Shown here piece by piece: positions 47,814-57,305 of a stretch of 64,000 bases of DNA. Position 1 is the stretch's first letter. Every line of letters begins with the position of its first letter. Both the position numbers and the translations under genes were made by a program. The stretch is from Hondaea fermentalgiana (Eukaryota; Sar; Bigyra; Thraustochytrida; Thraustochytriidae), in contig NPFB01000007.1 of NCBI GenBank assembly GCA_014084085.1, positions 19,039-83,038 of the forward strand. The letters run 5' to 3'. Under the pieces are notes generated by a model. That model saw only the letters and a list, made by a program, of their open reading frames with translations. It was not told the DNA's origin and made no database searches.

Positions 47814-48263
47814 CCTTGCAGCGTCGCCGCTGTGCGCGCCTGCAGCTCCGCACGCGCCTGCAGCTCCGTACGCGGCTCGTCTTTGTCCTGTGAGAGTGAG
47901 TTGTGAGTTTACGTCCCGGACTCACAGTGTCATCAAAAAGCTCCCCTCGCTCACAGTCAAGATCGGTCACAACTGATCAAGACCGACAAAAAAAATTCGG
48001 CCAGACAAGATGAACGAGTCTACGAGCGTGAAGTAGAGTTGTGGAACGGAGTGAAAGAAGAAGAAGAAGAAGAAGAAGAAGAAGAAGAAGAAGAAGAAGA
48101 AAAGATATAATGAATGGCTGAAGGAATAAAGGAATTAATGACAAACCTTGGTTCACTCACAAAGAAGAAGAAGAAGAAGAAGAAGTAGAAGAAGAAGAAG
48201 AAGAAAACACATAATGAATGGATGAACGAATAAAGGAATGAATGAGAGAAAACCTTGGTTCGC
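47814..48263. other. intergenic region with duplicated GAA units
   Basis: Between the receptor stop and the sulfotransferase ATG (both minus). It contains two (GAA)n arrays in a 105-bp duplication. No gene seen. Confidence 0.6.
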
Positions 48264-48268
48264 TCAAA
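48056..48268. repeat. tandem duplication carrying (GAA)n, about 105 bp per unit
   Basis: Unit 1 at 48056-48160 and unit 2 at 48161-48268 each begin with a GAA array (48056-48104 and 48161-48206). Each continues with TAATGAATGG..AGGAATAAAGGAAT..AATGA..ACCTTGGTTC(A/G)CTCA. Unit 2 includes the stop codon of the Frizzled-like gene at 48264-48266. Confidence 0.85.
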
Positions 48269-51200
48269 TACGGAAGTCGTACGGCGTAGGCGCCTGAGGG
48301 CCGCCCATACCCGGTGGCGGCGTGGCAGGTGGTGATGGTGGCATTGCGTTTGGTGCAGCGACCGAGTAAAAGGAAGAGTTGTTGCGCGAGCCAAACGAGG
48401 AAGGCGTCATTTGAAAGGAGGCCATCTGCCTCGTGTTGGTTTCCTTGGACTTTGAGCCCTTGGAAAAACTGTGGTCCGTGGTGTCGACCGTCGCCCGCGC
48501 GAGCTCGTCGCGGAGACCGAGCTTGGCGGCCCACAGCTGGTAGTTGCGCTTATGCATGCCAAAGACAATAAAGATGAGAATGCTCTGGCTCATAATCACA
48601 CAAAAGGTAAGCCAGAGTGATCCGCGACGCAATCCTCCAGGTTGCGTGAAACCACAACCAACCTGATCCCCGGGCGCATCAATGAGCATGCTGATGTCAG
48701 CAGCAGGGTTCGTGGCCGGGTCAGTAATGCCGTTGGCAAAGTTGGTCAAAAGGCAAGTCACCCACGCCGTGGCCTGCTCCGTGTAGGTGTCCTCCATAAA
48801 GAAATTGGTAAAGCGAAAGAAGAAGATGTTGAGCCACACAAAGATGAAGAGCAGCACAAAAAGCATTGGCGTACGGTACATGGCAAGACGCTTGGCGCGG
48901 CGTGCGCTCGCGGTGGTGCCCTGGTTCAAATGTGACGACTGGTTCACATGTCGCATAATAGTGTAGATGACGCGGCCCATCATGATCGAGCCAGCCACAA
49001 AGCAGCAGGCAATGAACATGTAAAAGCCCACCCACTCCACAATCGTGCCCGATTCCTCTGTGATCAGCGCCCAGGGAGTCGGGGGCTGGAACCCGAGTTC
49101 GCGAAGACCGGCAATAACAGACGTCGAGATGATGGGAACGCTCCAAGCAAACGCGTGGTACTGGCGACGATTCGCGTCGGTGCTGCGCGCGCCCCACACA
49201 AGCTTACGGTAGAGATCCAAGGCCTGACAAAGCCACCAGGCGCAGAGCGCAATGGCAAAGAAGACCAACCACAGAGCCTGAAAAACCGCGAGTGTAAAAC
49301 CACTGTTCTTGAGCGTGTTGGGCCGCGAGTTGTCGAGGCAAAGGTTGTCGGTGGGATTGAAGTCCTTGGTACTCACCATCGCAAGCATGGCCACGGAAAT
49401 GTTGAACGAGCAAATCGATAGCCAAAAGGTCATGTACTGCTTGCTCTTTTCTTGGAAAATAGCCCAGGTGGCAATCATAAAGGCGCTCATGAGCACGCCC
49501 ATGAGGCTCAGCACAAACTGCACCGTTCCAAAGGTCTGCATGTCGTCCCTCGTGAGCATCGTCCCCAAGCACGGAAGTGCGCAGCACGAAGCACTGTTAA
49601 TTGTCTCGGCAGTTGGCGAGTCAGGCACGACGAGCGGACTCGGGCACTCGCAAAACTCTCCCTGCAGCTCAGCGAGCTCGGCGTCGGTCATGGAGTCCTT
49701 GTAGAGCGCCTTGCTGATCGTTGGCTCGCTAACATCACTTTGCATCGATGGGAGGGGGTTGATCACGGCCCCGTTAAAAGCGCCAGCGTCAAGGCTCACC
49801 GAGGTCGGGTCGTTGATCATAGCCACGTAATCTCCGAGGCTACCGAGGGAGGCTGGGTTCGCAAACGTCTGCGTGGTCTCCGGGAAGCTTTCGAGGCCGT
49901 TAAAACTGTTAAGGCAGCCCCAAAAGGAGTCTTCGCCGTTCGGGCAGGCCGTCTCGTTGAGCACACCGTCGCAAACCGGCTGCGCAGCTGCGGGCAACGA
50001 GGGCAAGATGCTGGCACATTCCGTGGCGTAGCGCGTGCACACGTCTCGTGACACAAAGCGGGGCAACGCGTATGTGAGTGGGATCTGGTTATTGGCGCGC
50101 GCCGAGGCGAGGTCCGTGGCGTCGCAGCCCCCGAACTCATCAGGGACAAGGCAAAGCGACTTGTACTGTGGCTTCATGAGTCCCTGGCCGCAGGCGTACT
50201 CGCGGAAAGCCGCCTGGCAACGCACGGAGGCCCACTTGGGGAAAATCCCGACGCTGTAGTTGATGCGCAGCAAGAGACAGTCACGCGAGTTGTAAGCGCT
50301 GTAGCCGGCGTACGTGCACAACGGCGAGCTTGCGGGATAGTTGGCAAACTTGGGCGTTCCCTCCCACTCGACCGGGCAGCTCTCCGCGTCCCAAGTTCCA
50401 AGGTCAGGTTCGGCCACCGTCGATTCCATGCGGGAGGAAAGGGGGCCCATGCCCACAGTGGATGGCACGTAAAACGCGCGCGGGTACGTGTCCGTCTTTC
50501 CAGAGCTGAGGCAGGCGCTAGCTTCCGTTTCACTCGCGCCTGTCACCAGCTGCATGAGCTGGTCGCGAGATGCAAGCGAATGGATGAGCGTAAGATCCTG
50601 ATTGTCGTCATAGCCGGGGGCTGTGGTGCTCTCGTATCCTACAACTTTGGCGCACACCGATGACTCGGGCAGCACGTCGAAAGTTTTCTCAAGCTCGGCC
50701 GCATCGGCCGCCGGCGTAGTGCAGCCATACACAGCTGCGACATCTGCGCAAGAGAGCGTGGCACCGGAGCCGTTGGGAGCACAGTTGTCGGCTCCGTTGG
50801 CAGCTTCGGCCTTGCCAATTTGCGCGTCGATGACCGCTGCGAGGCCACTCTGTTCGTCCTCCGGAAAGATATCAAGCGTCAATGTGGCCGAGACCATGAC
50901 CGTCGCCTCGCACGAGGGCGACAAATTGAGCGCCTTGAGGGCATTGAGCGTGTACGGAGTCTGGAGACAGGTAGCATTAAAGCTGCCGCCACATTGGGCC
51001 AGCATGGCCGAGTACTCGAGCAAAACGGCGGAGTCCTCTGAGCCTCCAGTTATGGCCGAGAGCATCGACGGATAGAACATGCCAGACACAAGCGGGCAGT
51101 CGCCTGCGACAGTGACTCCGAAAACAGAGGAAGGCTCATTGGGGCTCACGAGCGAAAGCTTTTCGCACGACTCGCGACATGGGAAGACGGGCAGGGCCAC

Positions 51201-51644
51201 GCCGCACACACTCGTGCTTTCGTCCCAGAACAGAGATGCCGTGTCGCAGTCGCCCTCGGTGATGGGGTACGAGCTGGCGTAGTCGGTTGCGACTTCGGCA
51301 TCGGTATCGAGAAAGAAGGCGGGCACAGTCTGGCACTTGGGGAATTTCGCCATGCACACGGTCTGCTTAAGCGCGGAACCGCACGATGTCGGCAGCAATT
51401 TGAGCAGAAGCGCGAGCGTGCTGTCTCCGCCGGTCAAGCTCGCAAAGGCATCGAGCTCCATTTCCGTCTGCGTCATGGACGCGTTCGCCGCAAAGTACCT
51501 GTAGTCGACCACACCTGCGCAGAGGCCCAGGGAGCCGTCGACAAAGTCCTCGTACGTCCTGCACTCCTGGGCTTGCGCCACGGCGAGCACGACGGCCGTC
51601 GCCACCAAGGCGGCGAGCCGCCTCGCGCCCGAGGTCGCCGCCAT
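48264..51644 (-). CDS. Frizzled/Smoothened-like seven-helix receptor
   Basis: A 1126-residue membrane protein. Residues 1-26 form a signal peptide ending in AVAQAQ. The ectodomain (about 27-690) is Cys-rich; its first part (GLCAGVVDYRYF..LPTSCGSALKQTVCMAKFPKC) resembles a Frizzled CRD, and a second Cys-rich part occurs near 470-560. The seven-helix domain spans about 700-1040, with blocks FVLSLMGVLMSAFMIATW, YMTFWLSICSFNISVAML, an HAFAWSVPIISTS helix, and a late RTPMLFVLLFIFVWLNIFFFRF helix. The C-terminal tail is Ser/Pro-rich. This layout fits class F receptors, which outside animals are known from amoebae such as Dictyostelium. Ligand and coupling are unknown. The start ATG opens the signal peptide. 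Confidence 0.85.
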   Translation of the reverse strand: MAATSGARRLAALVATAVVLAVAQAQECRTYEDFVDGSLGLCAGVVDYRYFAANASMTQTEMELDAFASLTGGDSTLALLLKLLPTSCGSALKQTVCMAKFPKCQTVPAFFLDTDAEVATDYASSYPITEGDCDTASLFWDESTSVCGVALPVFPCRESCEKLSLVSPNEPSSVFGVTVAGDCPLVSGMFYPSMLSAITGGSEDSAVLLEYSAMLAQCGGSFNATCLQTPYTLNALKALNLSPSCEATVMVSATLTLDIFPEDEQSGLAAVIDAQIGKAEAANGADNCAPNGSGATLSCADVAAVYGCTTPAADAAELEKTFDVLPESSVCAKVVGYESTTAPGYDDNQDLTLIHSLASRDQLMQLVTGASETEASACLSSGKTDTYPRAFYVPSTVGMGPLSSRMESTVAEPDLGTWDAESCPVEWEGTPKFANYPASSPLCTYAGYSAYNSRDCLLLRINYSVGIFPKWASVRCQAAFREYACGQGLMKPQYKSLCLVPDEFGGCDATDLASARANNQIPLTYALPRFVSRDVCTRYATECASILPSLPAAAQPVCDGVLNETACPNGEDSFWGCLNSFNGLESFPETTQTFANPASLGSLGDYVAMINDPTSVSLDAGAFNGAVINPLPSMQSDVSEPTISKALYKDSMTDAELAELQGEFCECPSPLVVPDSPTAETINSASCCALPCLGTMLTRDDMQTFGTVQFVLSLMGVLMSAFMIATWAIFQEKSKQYMTFWLSICSFNISVAMLAMVSTKDFNPTDNLCLDNSRPNTLKNSGFTLAVFQALWLVFFAIALCAWWLCQALDLYRKLVWGARSTDANRRQYHAFAWSVPIISTSVIAGLRELGFQPPTPWALITEESGTIVEWVGFYMFIACCFVAGSIMMGRVIYTIMRHVNQSSHLNQGTTASARRAKRLAMYRTPMLFVLLFIFVWLNIFFFRFTNFFMEDTYTEQATAWVTCLLTNFANGITDPATNPAADISMLIDAPGDQVGCGFTQPGGLRRGSLWLTFCVIMSQSILIFIVFGMHKRNYQLWAAKLGLRDELARATVDTTDHSFSKGSKSKETNTRQMASFQMTPSSFGSRNNSSFYSVAAPNAMPPSPPATPPPGMGGPQAPTPYDFRI

Positions 51645-54235
51645 CGTCAGCCACAGTCACGCCGGGCCTCCTCTGCTCCACTCCGTCCTGGCTCCGCGGC
51701 GGAGCAAGCTCGCTTGTGTGTTTGCTCGCCGGCCCGGTCGACTCCGCGGCTGCCCGAGTGCCTGCTGGCTGGGTGGGTTGTGTGTTTGTCTCTGCTGCTC
51801 GCTCTTGTGCACGCCGAGGCCGGTCTCCCCAAAGCGAGACACGCGCGGCTGGTTCAGGCACGCGATCTCGGAGCTGACTCCGCGGCACGCGCCTCGCTCG
51901 CCTCGCCTCGCCTCGCTCGCGCCTGCTCTCGCCTCGCGCGCGCTCTGCCCGCGTCTGAGCCTGCGTGCGTGCGTGCCGGCCGGAGCGGCGTGCGCGCGGC
52001 GGCTGCGCGCGCTGAGGCGGATGGACGGCGGCGCGGGATGGATGGGACGGGATGGAATGGAAATGGAGCTCGGCGCCTGGAGTGGGACGCGGGCAGGCTC
52101 TCCTCCTGCTCTGCTGCTGCTCCGCTCCTCTCTCGCGCGGCTTCCCGCGCCCTCGCCGCGTTGGAAAGCTGGCCGCCGACGCGCTCGCGCCGAACGGGGC
52201 GGAGCGGGCGGGAGAAGGGGAGGCGAAGGGAGCGGCCCTGGAGCAGCTGCGCTGCCGCTCGGCCGAGTGCGGAGAGTCGCGGGTTTGCGGCTTTGCTGCG
52301 GCGGCGGCCGAGGGGAAGTATCGATGGCGGAGGCGATGCGAAGGAGGAAAGGGGAGGAAAGGGGAGGCGAGGAGGCGAGGCCGGGCCCGCTCGCGGAGGA
52401 GGTCGACGCGGAGGCGAGGTGGAGGAGGAGGAGGAGGAGGAGGAGAGCAGAATTGGAGAGCGAGCGAGCGAGCGAGAGAGAGAGAGACGCGAGCGAGACG
52501 CGAGCGAGACACGCGCGAGCCTGGGCATTATGGAGGCGGAAAAAAAAATTGACAACAGAAGGAGGGGCGGGGGTACGGAAGGAGAGTTGGTGGAACACCG
52601 GGGTGAAGATTTGAAGGGTTGCAGGGGGAGATAGAGGCCGTGCGTGCGAAAGGTGCGAAGTGCCCTATGTACGGGGAGCAGGCGTCCCCCGGAGTCGAGG
52701 GTGAGAAGTGACCTCCGCGCACACAATCTGTCGTGCTGCAGCTGGCAGTGGCAGTGTGGCTGGCGCTCTCCTTCCTTGCCCTGCTTTGCTCTGCTTTGCT
52801 TTGCCAAAACAAAACAAAACAGCGCAACACAACACAGAGCAAACGAGAATCGCTATCGCAGTTGCATTGCCATCACTCTTCTCTGTCAGTCAGTGGGCAG
52901 CATAAGTTTCTTCAAGAATGTGCGCCTGTTTCTAGCTAGCCTCGAGGAGCGAGTTCCGGGTCGCCGTTCACGATGTGTCGACCATGAACGGATGGATGTG
53001 GATGTGACTGCGGCCGTGGCGGCTGGCGGATGGTGTGGATGGTGGATGGACGGTGGATCAAGAGTCGCACGAGGAAGTACTTCCAGGGGTACTCTTTCGT
53101 CTTCAAAAGTTGCAGTTGCTCTTTCATTGGTTGCTGTTTTCGCGCAAGTCGGCTTTTGCAGTTGTCGCAGTTGCGTGCGAGAGCGGTGCGGATGCGGCCA
53201 TGACTTTGACGCGGACGCGAACAGTGCAAATCTGGCGGGGTGTCAAGAGAAGTGGCAGCTGCCATGGCTGCAGACTGAGCGCATGCCGCATCTTGGCGTC
53301 GGAGAAAGCCAAGGCGTAGTACAGGATGGATGGAGAGCCGTGGCTGTGCCAAGATCGGCACCGTCGGTAGCCATGGTGGCTCTGGTCGCTGCCGCCATCG
53401 ATCGATGTTGAGCAGCGTCGTAGAAGAGTCAAGAGGAGCATTGCTGGTGCATGCAAGAGGACGGGACGCGATCATCACCGCACTGCCACGCGGCAGCACA
53501 GCTCAGCACAGCACAGAGAGCGGCGACCAGCGCGGCTCAAGAGGCAAGAAGCTGCAGCTGCTGCTGCTGCTACATGCCGGAAGCGCGTGCCACGAAGCGC
53601 GTCTCGGAAGTGCTGCACGCGGAAACGATCGCAGGCGTGAACAGACGCAAATCGCTCCCCTGTCAACGCGGAGTTTAGGTTTCGTGCATGTCCTCGACTT
53701 GCGCACCCCCGCGTTGTGCAGTCTGCTATCAAAATGGTTTCTCAACCGGCCGAAACCACTTCGTCATAACGGCAATTTTGCTAGCTACTATCCAACTTTC
53801 GAGGATCTCGATCGAGCGAGACAGCGAGCAAGAAAAATTCATACTGACAGCCTGTGAACAGCCAGTCTCCATGCAACTAACTCCCCGCCGCCGCTAGCCA
53901 GCCATGCCTGCGAGCTCGACCGTCAGCAGCAACGGCGAGGACCGAGGTCGGTTCCGCTTCGATCTATGACGCCCAAAACTTTGAGGAGACCAATCCGCCA
54001 TCGCGGCTCGCGCCCGGGGGCGCGTCGCGAGAGGCCTGGGAGGGCCGCTTCCGCTCGCCCGAGCGCGTGTTTTTCGAGTGACGCGTCCATCCTCGCCGTC
54101 TTCGAGCGCTGGAGCGAGGAGCAGCCGCTGCAGTGCGTGCCTGACGCGCGGCGAGGCGGCTCGCCATCGTCTATGCTCGGATCGGCACGCACCCAAGTGT
54201 TGGAAACTTGAGCCAGCCCAGCCCAGCCCGGCCAC

Positions 54236-54268
54236 GCCTCGCCTCGCCTCGCCTCGCCTCGCCTCCTC
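54236..54268. repeat. (CGCCT)n pentanucleotide array
   Basis: About six tandem CGCCT units. Confidence 0.85.
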
Positions 54269-54785
54269 GCGCGACCTGGCGAGCTCGGCCCGGCCGGCAG
54301 CCGCGCAGACGAGAGAGCGGGCGGAGGTGTCCTCGTCTCGGCCGGGCTCAGCCGGTCAGCAGGCACGCAAGATACGTGGCGAGCGAGCGAGCGCGCCCCG
54401 CCCAGCCCGCCACTGTAGAAGCCAAAAACCGAGCACAGAACACACACAGAAGTTGAGACGCCGAAAAGAACACGCGGCTGCAGCACCGCGGCGGCCGGCA
54501 ACCACGACAGCACGAGTTCGAAACAGCCCGGGCCCGCCTTGCCGGGCTCGCAAACGCTAAAACGTCGAACTCGAGCGTGGCGTAGCTGGCCGGCTGTCGA
54601 GCTGGCTGACTGACGTCGAGAGCTGGCCAGACTCAGATACCAACGTTTTTTTTGGGGGGGGGGGAAGGGAAGGGAGGCGACGAGAGTGGTTCTTGTGACT
54701 GACTGCGCGCTCGTGGTCCCTCGCTGCGAGGCGTGCTCAGCAGCGTTTGCAATTTGATTCCTGCGAGCTCTGAGGCTAAGCAAGA

Positions 54786-54786
54786 G

Positions 54787-54818
<32 letters not shown>
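54786..54818. repeat. (CT)n in the Myb leader
   Basis: A CT dinucleotide tract ending about 31 bases before the Myb ATG. Confidence 0.85.
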
Positions 54819-54849
54819 TCAGCAGTAGCTTCATCTTCAGCCACGTACC

Positions 54850-57282
54850 ATGCTTCAAGAAAAAGTGCTCAACATCCTAGCTAGGTCTTTTCCTCACGAG
54901 GAGAAAGCGCTTCTTCGGAAAACCTCGGAAAGCATCATGCACATCGTCATGCAGGACGATTCGACAGTGCCTCGACCACGAAAGCAAGCCAAGAGGAGCC
55001 GGAGTGTCACGCAACATCCACAAAGAAGCACCTCTTCGTCTTTGAGCAGTCCACAGCAAGAGACTGATGTTGCTCCGCACCGACTGGCCTCGGCCGAACC
55101 AGCACATGCAGAACCTTCGCCACGACTTTCCCACGTATCTGCACCTGAAGATGTACAAGCCGCTCAGGCCAATCGTCTGCGCCAGGGCGACGAAGAAAGT
55201 CTTGAAGAGCGAAAGAAAAAAATCAAAATCCCCCAAAAATGGACTCCAGAGGAAGACGAGCAGCTTCGACAAGCCGTGGACAAAATTGGCGCTCACAAGT
55301 GGAAGACCGTTGCGACGCTTGTCGAAGGGAGAGACCATGTGCAGTGTTTGCAAAGGTGGAACAAAGTCTTGCAACCTGGTCTTGTCAAAGGTCCGTGGAC
55401 TCCTAGCGAAGACGATCTACTTCGCCAGCTTGTGCTCGATGAAAAAATCACGGTCTGGAAAGCTGTCGCAGCCCGCGTTCCTGGCCGGACCCCGAAACAG
55501 TGTCGCGAGCGATGGAAGCTGAGTCTTGACCCTGCTATCAATCACACTCCTTTCACTTTGCAAGAAGACGAAAAGCTCGAAAAGCTTCATCGGGAGCTGG
55601 GCAATCGCTGGGCAGAAATCAGGCGTCATTTTGCGGGTCGCACGGAGAATGCTGTGAAAACCCGCCTGAAATCCATCATGCGCAGTCGTGCCCGCGAGTG
55701 GTCCCCCGAGCAAGACGCCAACTTGCTTCGGTACTATGAAACCTATGGAAAGGACATCCGCGCGATCGCGACTTACTTTCCCGGGCGAACCAAGACCACG
55801 ATTCGTCTTCGCATCAAGCAACTCACTGAGACTATACCATTCGCGCTCGAAAAAGTGAGCAGTGAGTCACCCAAGCGCCAGCAGCACCAGCATCAGCACC
55901 AGCACCAGCACCAGCACCAGCACCAGCAGCACGGGCTACAGGCCTCGCTTCAAAAACAGCAACAACAATTGTCTGCAGAACCTGCAGAGAGCGAAAACTT
56001 TCTTGGCGAAGCTTCACAGACCGTCGGAGTAGCCCATCCCGTGGCTGCTCGATTGAGTGCAAACTTCGAGGGCATGTCGGCCACGCCAACTGCGCATGAT
56101 CTTGCTCTCGCAGCGTCGATGTTTGGCACGGGTGGACCGTCGCCACATCCGAGCGCGCCGGCGGCTTCAAGATTGGATCAACACGCGAATACCGCGCACG
56201 CATCACTTTGTTTTGCAGTTTCCCCGGCTGCATTGGCCTCGCAGGGACCAGCTGAGCAGGCGCCTTCAGGCGCGCGTTCTGTTGCTGCTGCTGCTGCTAC
56301 CGCTCCTAATGCTTCAAGCCTTGCGCCGAGCGCAGAGGCTCACAACTACCTTTCAAAGATTTCTTCCGATTCCATGACAGCCTTTTCAAGCAGTCCTTCA
56401 ACGACAAGCGAAAGCGATCAGTACCAAAGCGCGAGTGCTGCACAGCTGGTTGACAAACCAAATCAGACAGCCAAAAGAGATGATCAGCGCACCGGCCAGT
56501 CATTTTTTGACGAAAACAGTGTGCATGTGAACTTGGCCCATCGTGCTACCTCGGACGCATCGTGCCGAGACAATGCGCCACAGCACAAAATCAAGCGTCG
56601 AGCGCTAGGACTTTCTGTGGTCACCAATCCGCCCGCCATTGACCGACACGCGCGAGTGACCCCAGGTACAAGCTCGCCATGGAATATGTCCATGATTCTT
56701 GCAAGACCGACACCAAGGCAACAGAGCACTTTCACCCCTATTGCTATCCATGCAGCGTGTCGCGGCGCCAATTTTGACCATCCTTTCTCGTCAACCACGC
56801 CAATTAGTGTCACCCCCGTTGGCGCGACTCACCTGGCCTCATCGTTGGAAAGCGCCCCAGTATCAAGACCTGGAAGTGCACTCGCAAACGTCCATGGCGC
56901 CGCATCCGTCGCACGGCCGCTTGCGACTGCCTGCGATGTGAGTCCAGATGAATCGTCCCGTACCTCTGTCATTTCTTTTTCTCCTCATAATCCTTCTTCC
57001 CATCCTGGAGGGGAGAACGCGGGCTTTGCAGATTTCGAGACGTACTCAAATCCCGCAAGGTCCACGGTGTCGCAAGCCGCGCCTCGAGATGCAATCGCAA
57101 ATATTCCATCGAACATGCAGTCGCCAGCGAGCTGTCTCTCTGCCGGAAACCTTTTGCTCACCTCGCGAGCGCACAAGACGGTCTTTGATTTCCAAATGGA
57201 TCCAGCGAGTCTTCACCCGCACCAACAAGACATGGACGTCGCCACACCCACATTAGCAAAGGTTCGAGAGAACCGTTTCTAA
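54850..57282 (+). CDS. four-repeat Myb/SANT transcription factor
   Basis: An 810-residue nuclear DNA-binding protein. Four consecutive Myb-type helix-turn-helix repeats lie at about 126-175 (WTPEEDEQLRQAV..W..VA..V.GR...QCLQRW), 178-228 (KGPWTPSEDDLL..W..VA.RVPGRT.KQCRERW), 231-278 (PFTLQEDEKLEKL..NRWAEI..HFAGRTENAVKTR) and 279-325 (REWSPEQDANLL..I.AIATYFPGRTKTTIRLR). The first three match c-Myb/3R-Myb order; the fourth is additional. A Gln/His run at about 340-360, encoded by CACCAG repeats, begins a Ser/Ala/Thr-rich C-terminal half without recognisable domains, probably regulatory. The ATG at 54850 is the first of the frame. The stop is 23 bases from that of the convergent TTLL gene. Confidence 0.92.
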   Translation: MLQEKVLNILARSFPHEEKALLRKTSESIMHIVMQDDSTVPRPRKQAKRSRSVTQHPQRSTSSSLSSPQQETDVAPHRLASAEPAHAEPSPRLSHVSAPEDVQAAQANRLRQGDEESLEERKKKIKIPQKWTPEEDEQLRQAVDKIGAHKWKTVATLVEGRDHVQCLQRWNKVLQPGLVKGPWTPSEDDLLRQLVLDEKITVWKAVAARVPGRTPKQCRERWKLSLDPAINHTPFTLQEDEKLEKLHRELGNRWAEIRRHFAGRTENAVKTRLKSIMRSRAREWSPEQDANLLRYYETYGKDIRAIATYFPGRTKTTIRLRIKQLTETIPFALEKVSSESPKRQQHQHQHQHQHQHQHQQHGLQASLQKQQQQLSAEPAESENFLGEASQTVGVAHPVAARLSANFEGMSATPTAHDLALAASMFGTGGPSPHPSAPAASRLDQHANTAHASLCFAVSPAALASQGPAEQAPSGARSVAAAAATAPNASSLAPSAEAHNYLSKISSDSMTAFSSSPSTTSESDQYQSASAAQLVDKPNQTAKRDDQRTGQSFFDENSVHVNLAHRATSDASCRDNAPQHKIKRRALGLSVVTNPPAIDRHARVTPGTSSPWNMSMILARPTPRQQSTFTPIAIHAACRGANFDHPFSSTTPISVTPVGATHLASSLESAPVSRPGSALANVHGAASVARPLATACDVSPDESSRTSVISFSPHNPSSHPGGENAGFADFETYSNPARSTVSQAAPRDAIANIPSNMQSPASCLSAGNLLLTSRAHKTVFDFQMDPASLHPHQQDMDVATPTLAKVRENRF

Positions 57283-57305
57283 TCAATTGAAATGTTTTAC
57301 GTGTT
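57283..57305. other. 23-base convergent spacer (Myb/TTLL)
   Basis: The Myb (+) and TTLL (-) stop codons are separated by only 23 bases, so the 3' UTRs must overlap in antisense and cleavage signals must lie inside the opposite gene. Confidence 0.75.

Larger units (their letters stand above)
51645..54849. other. 3.2 kb divergent GC-rich intergenic region (receptor / Myb)
   Basis: Expected to hold both promoters. It is strongly GC-rich at 51650-52600, with CGCCT-type pentamers near 51898-51915 and GGAGGA repeats at about 52422-52445. A (GGAT)n-like segment lies near 52985-53050, a second (CGCCT)n array at about 54236-54268, a T8G11 run at 54646-54664 and (CT)n at 54786-54818 just before the Myb ATG. 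Long open frames on both strands are Arg/Ala/Ser low complexity. I could not support a gene. Confidence 0.5.

Noticed and set aside
51367..52634. Several 300-380-codon frames on both strands
   Set aside because: Arg/Ala/Ser/Pro-only composition in extremely GC-rich DNA, where stop codons are rare by chance.
53330..53857. 175-codon frame upstream of Myb
   Set aside because: No ATG-led conserved domain; composition is like the surrounding intergenic DNA.
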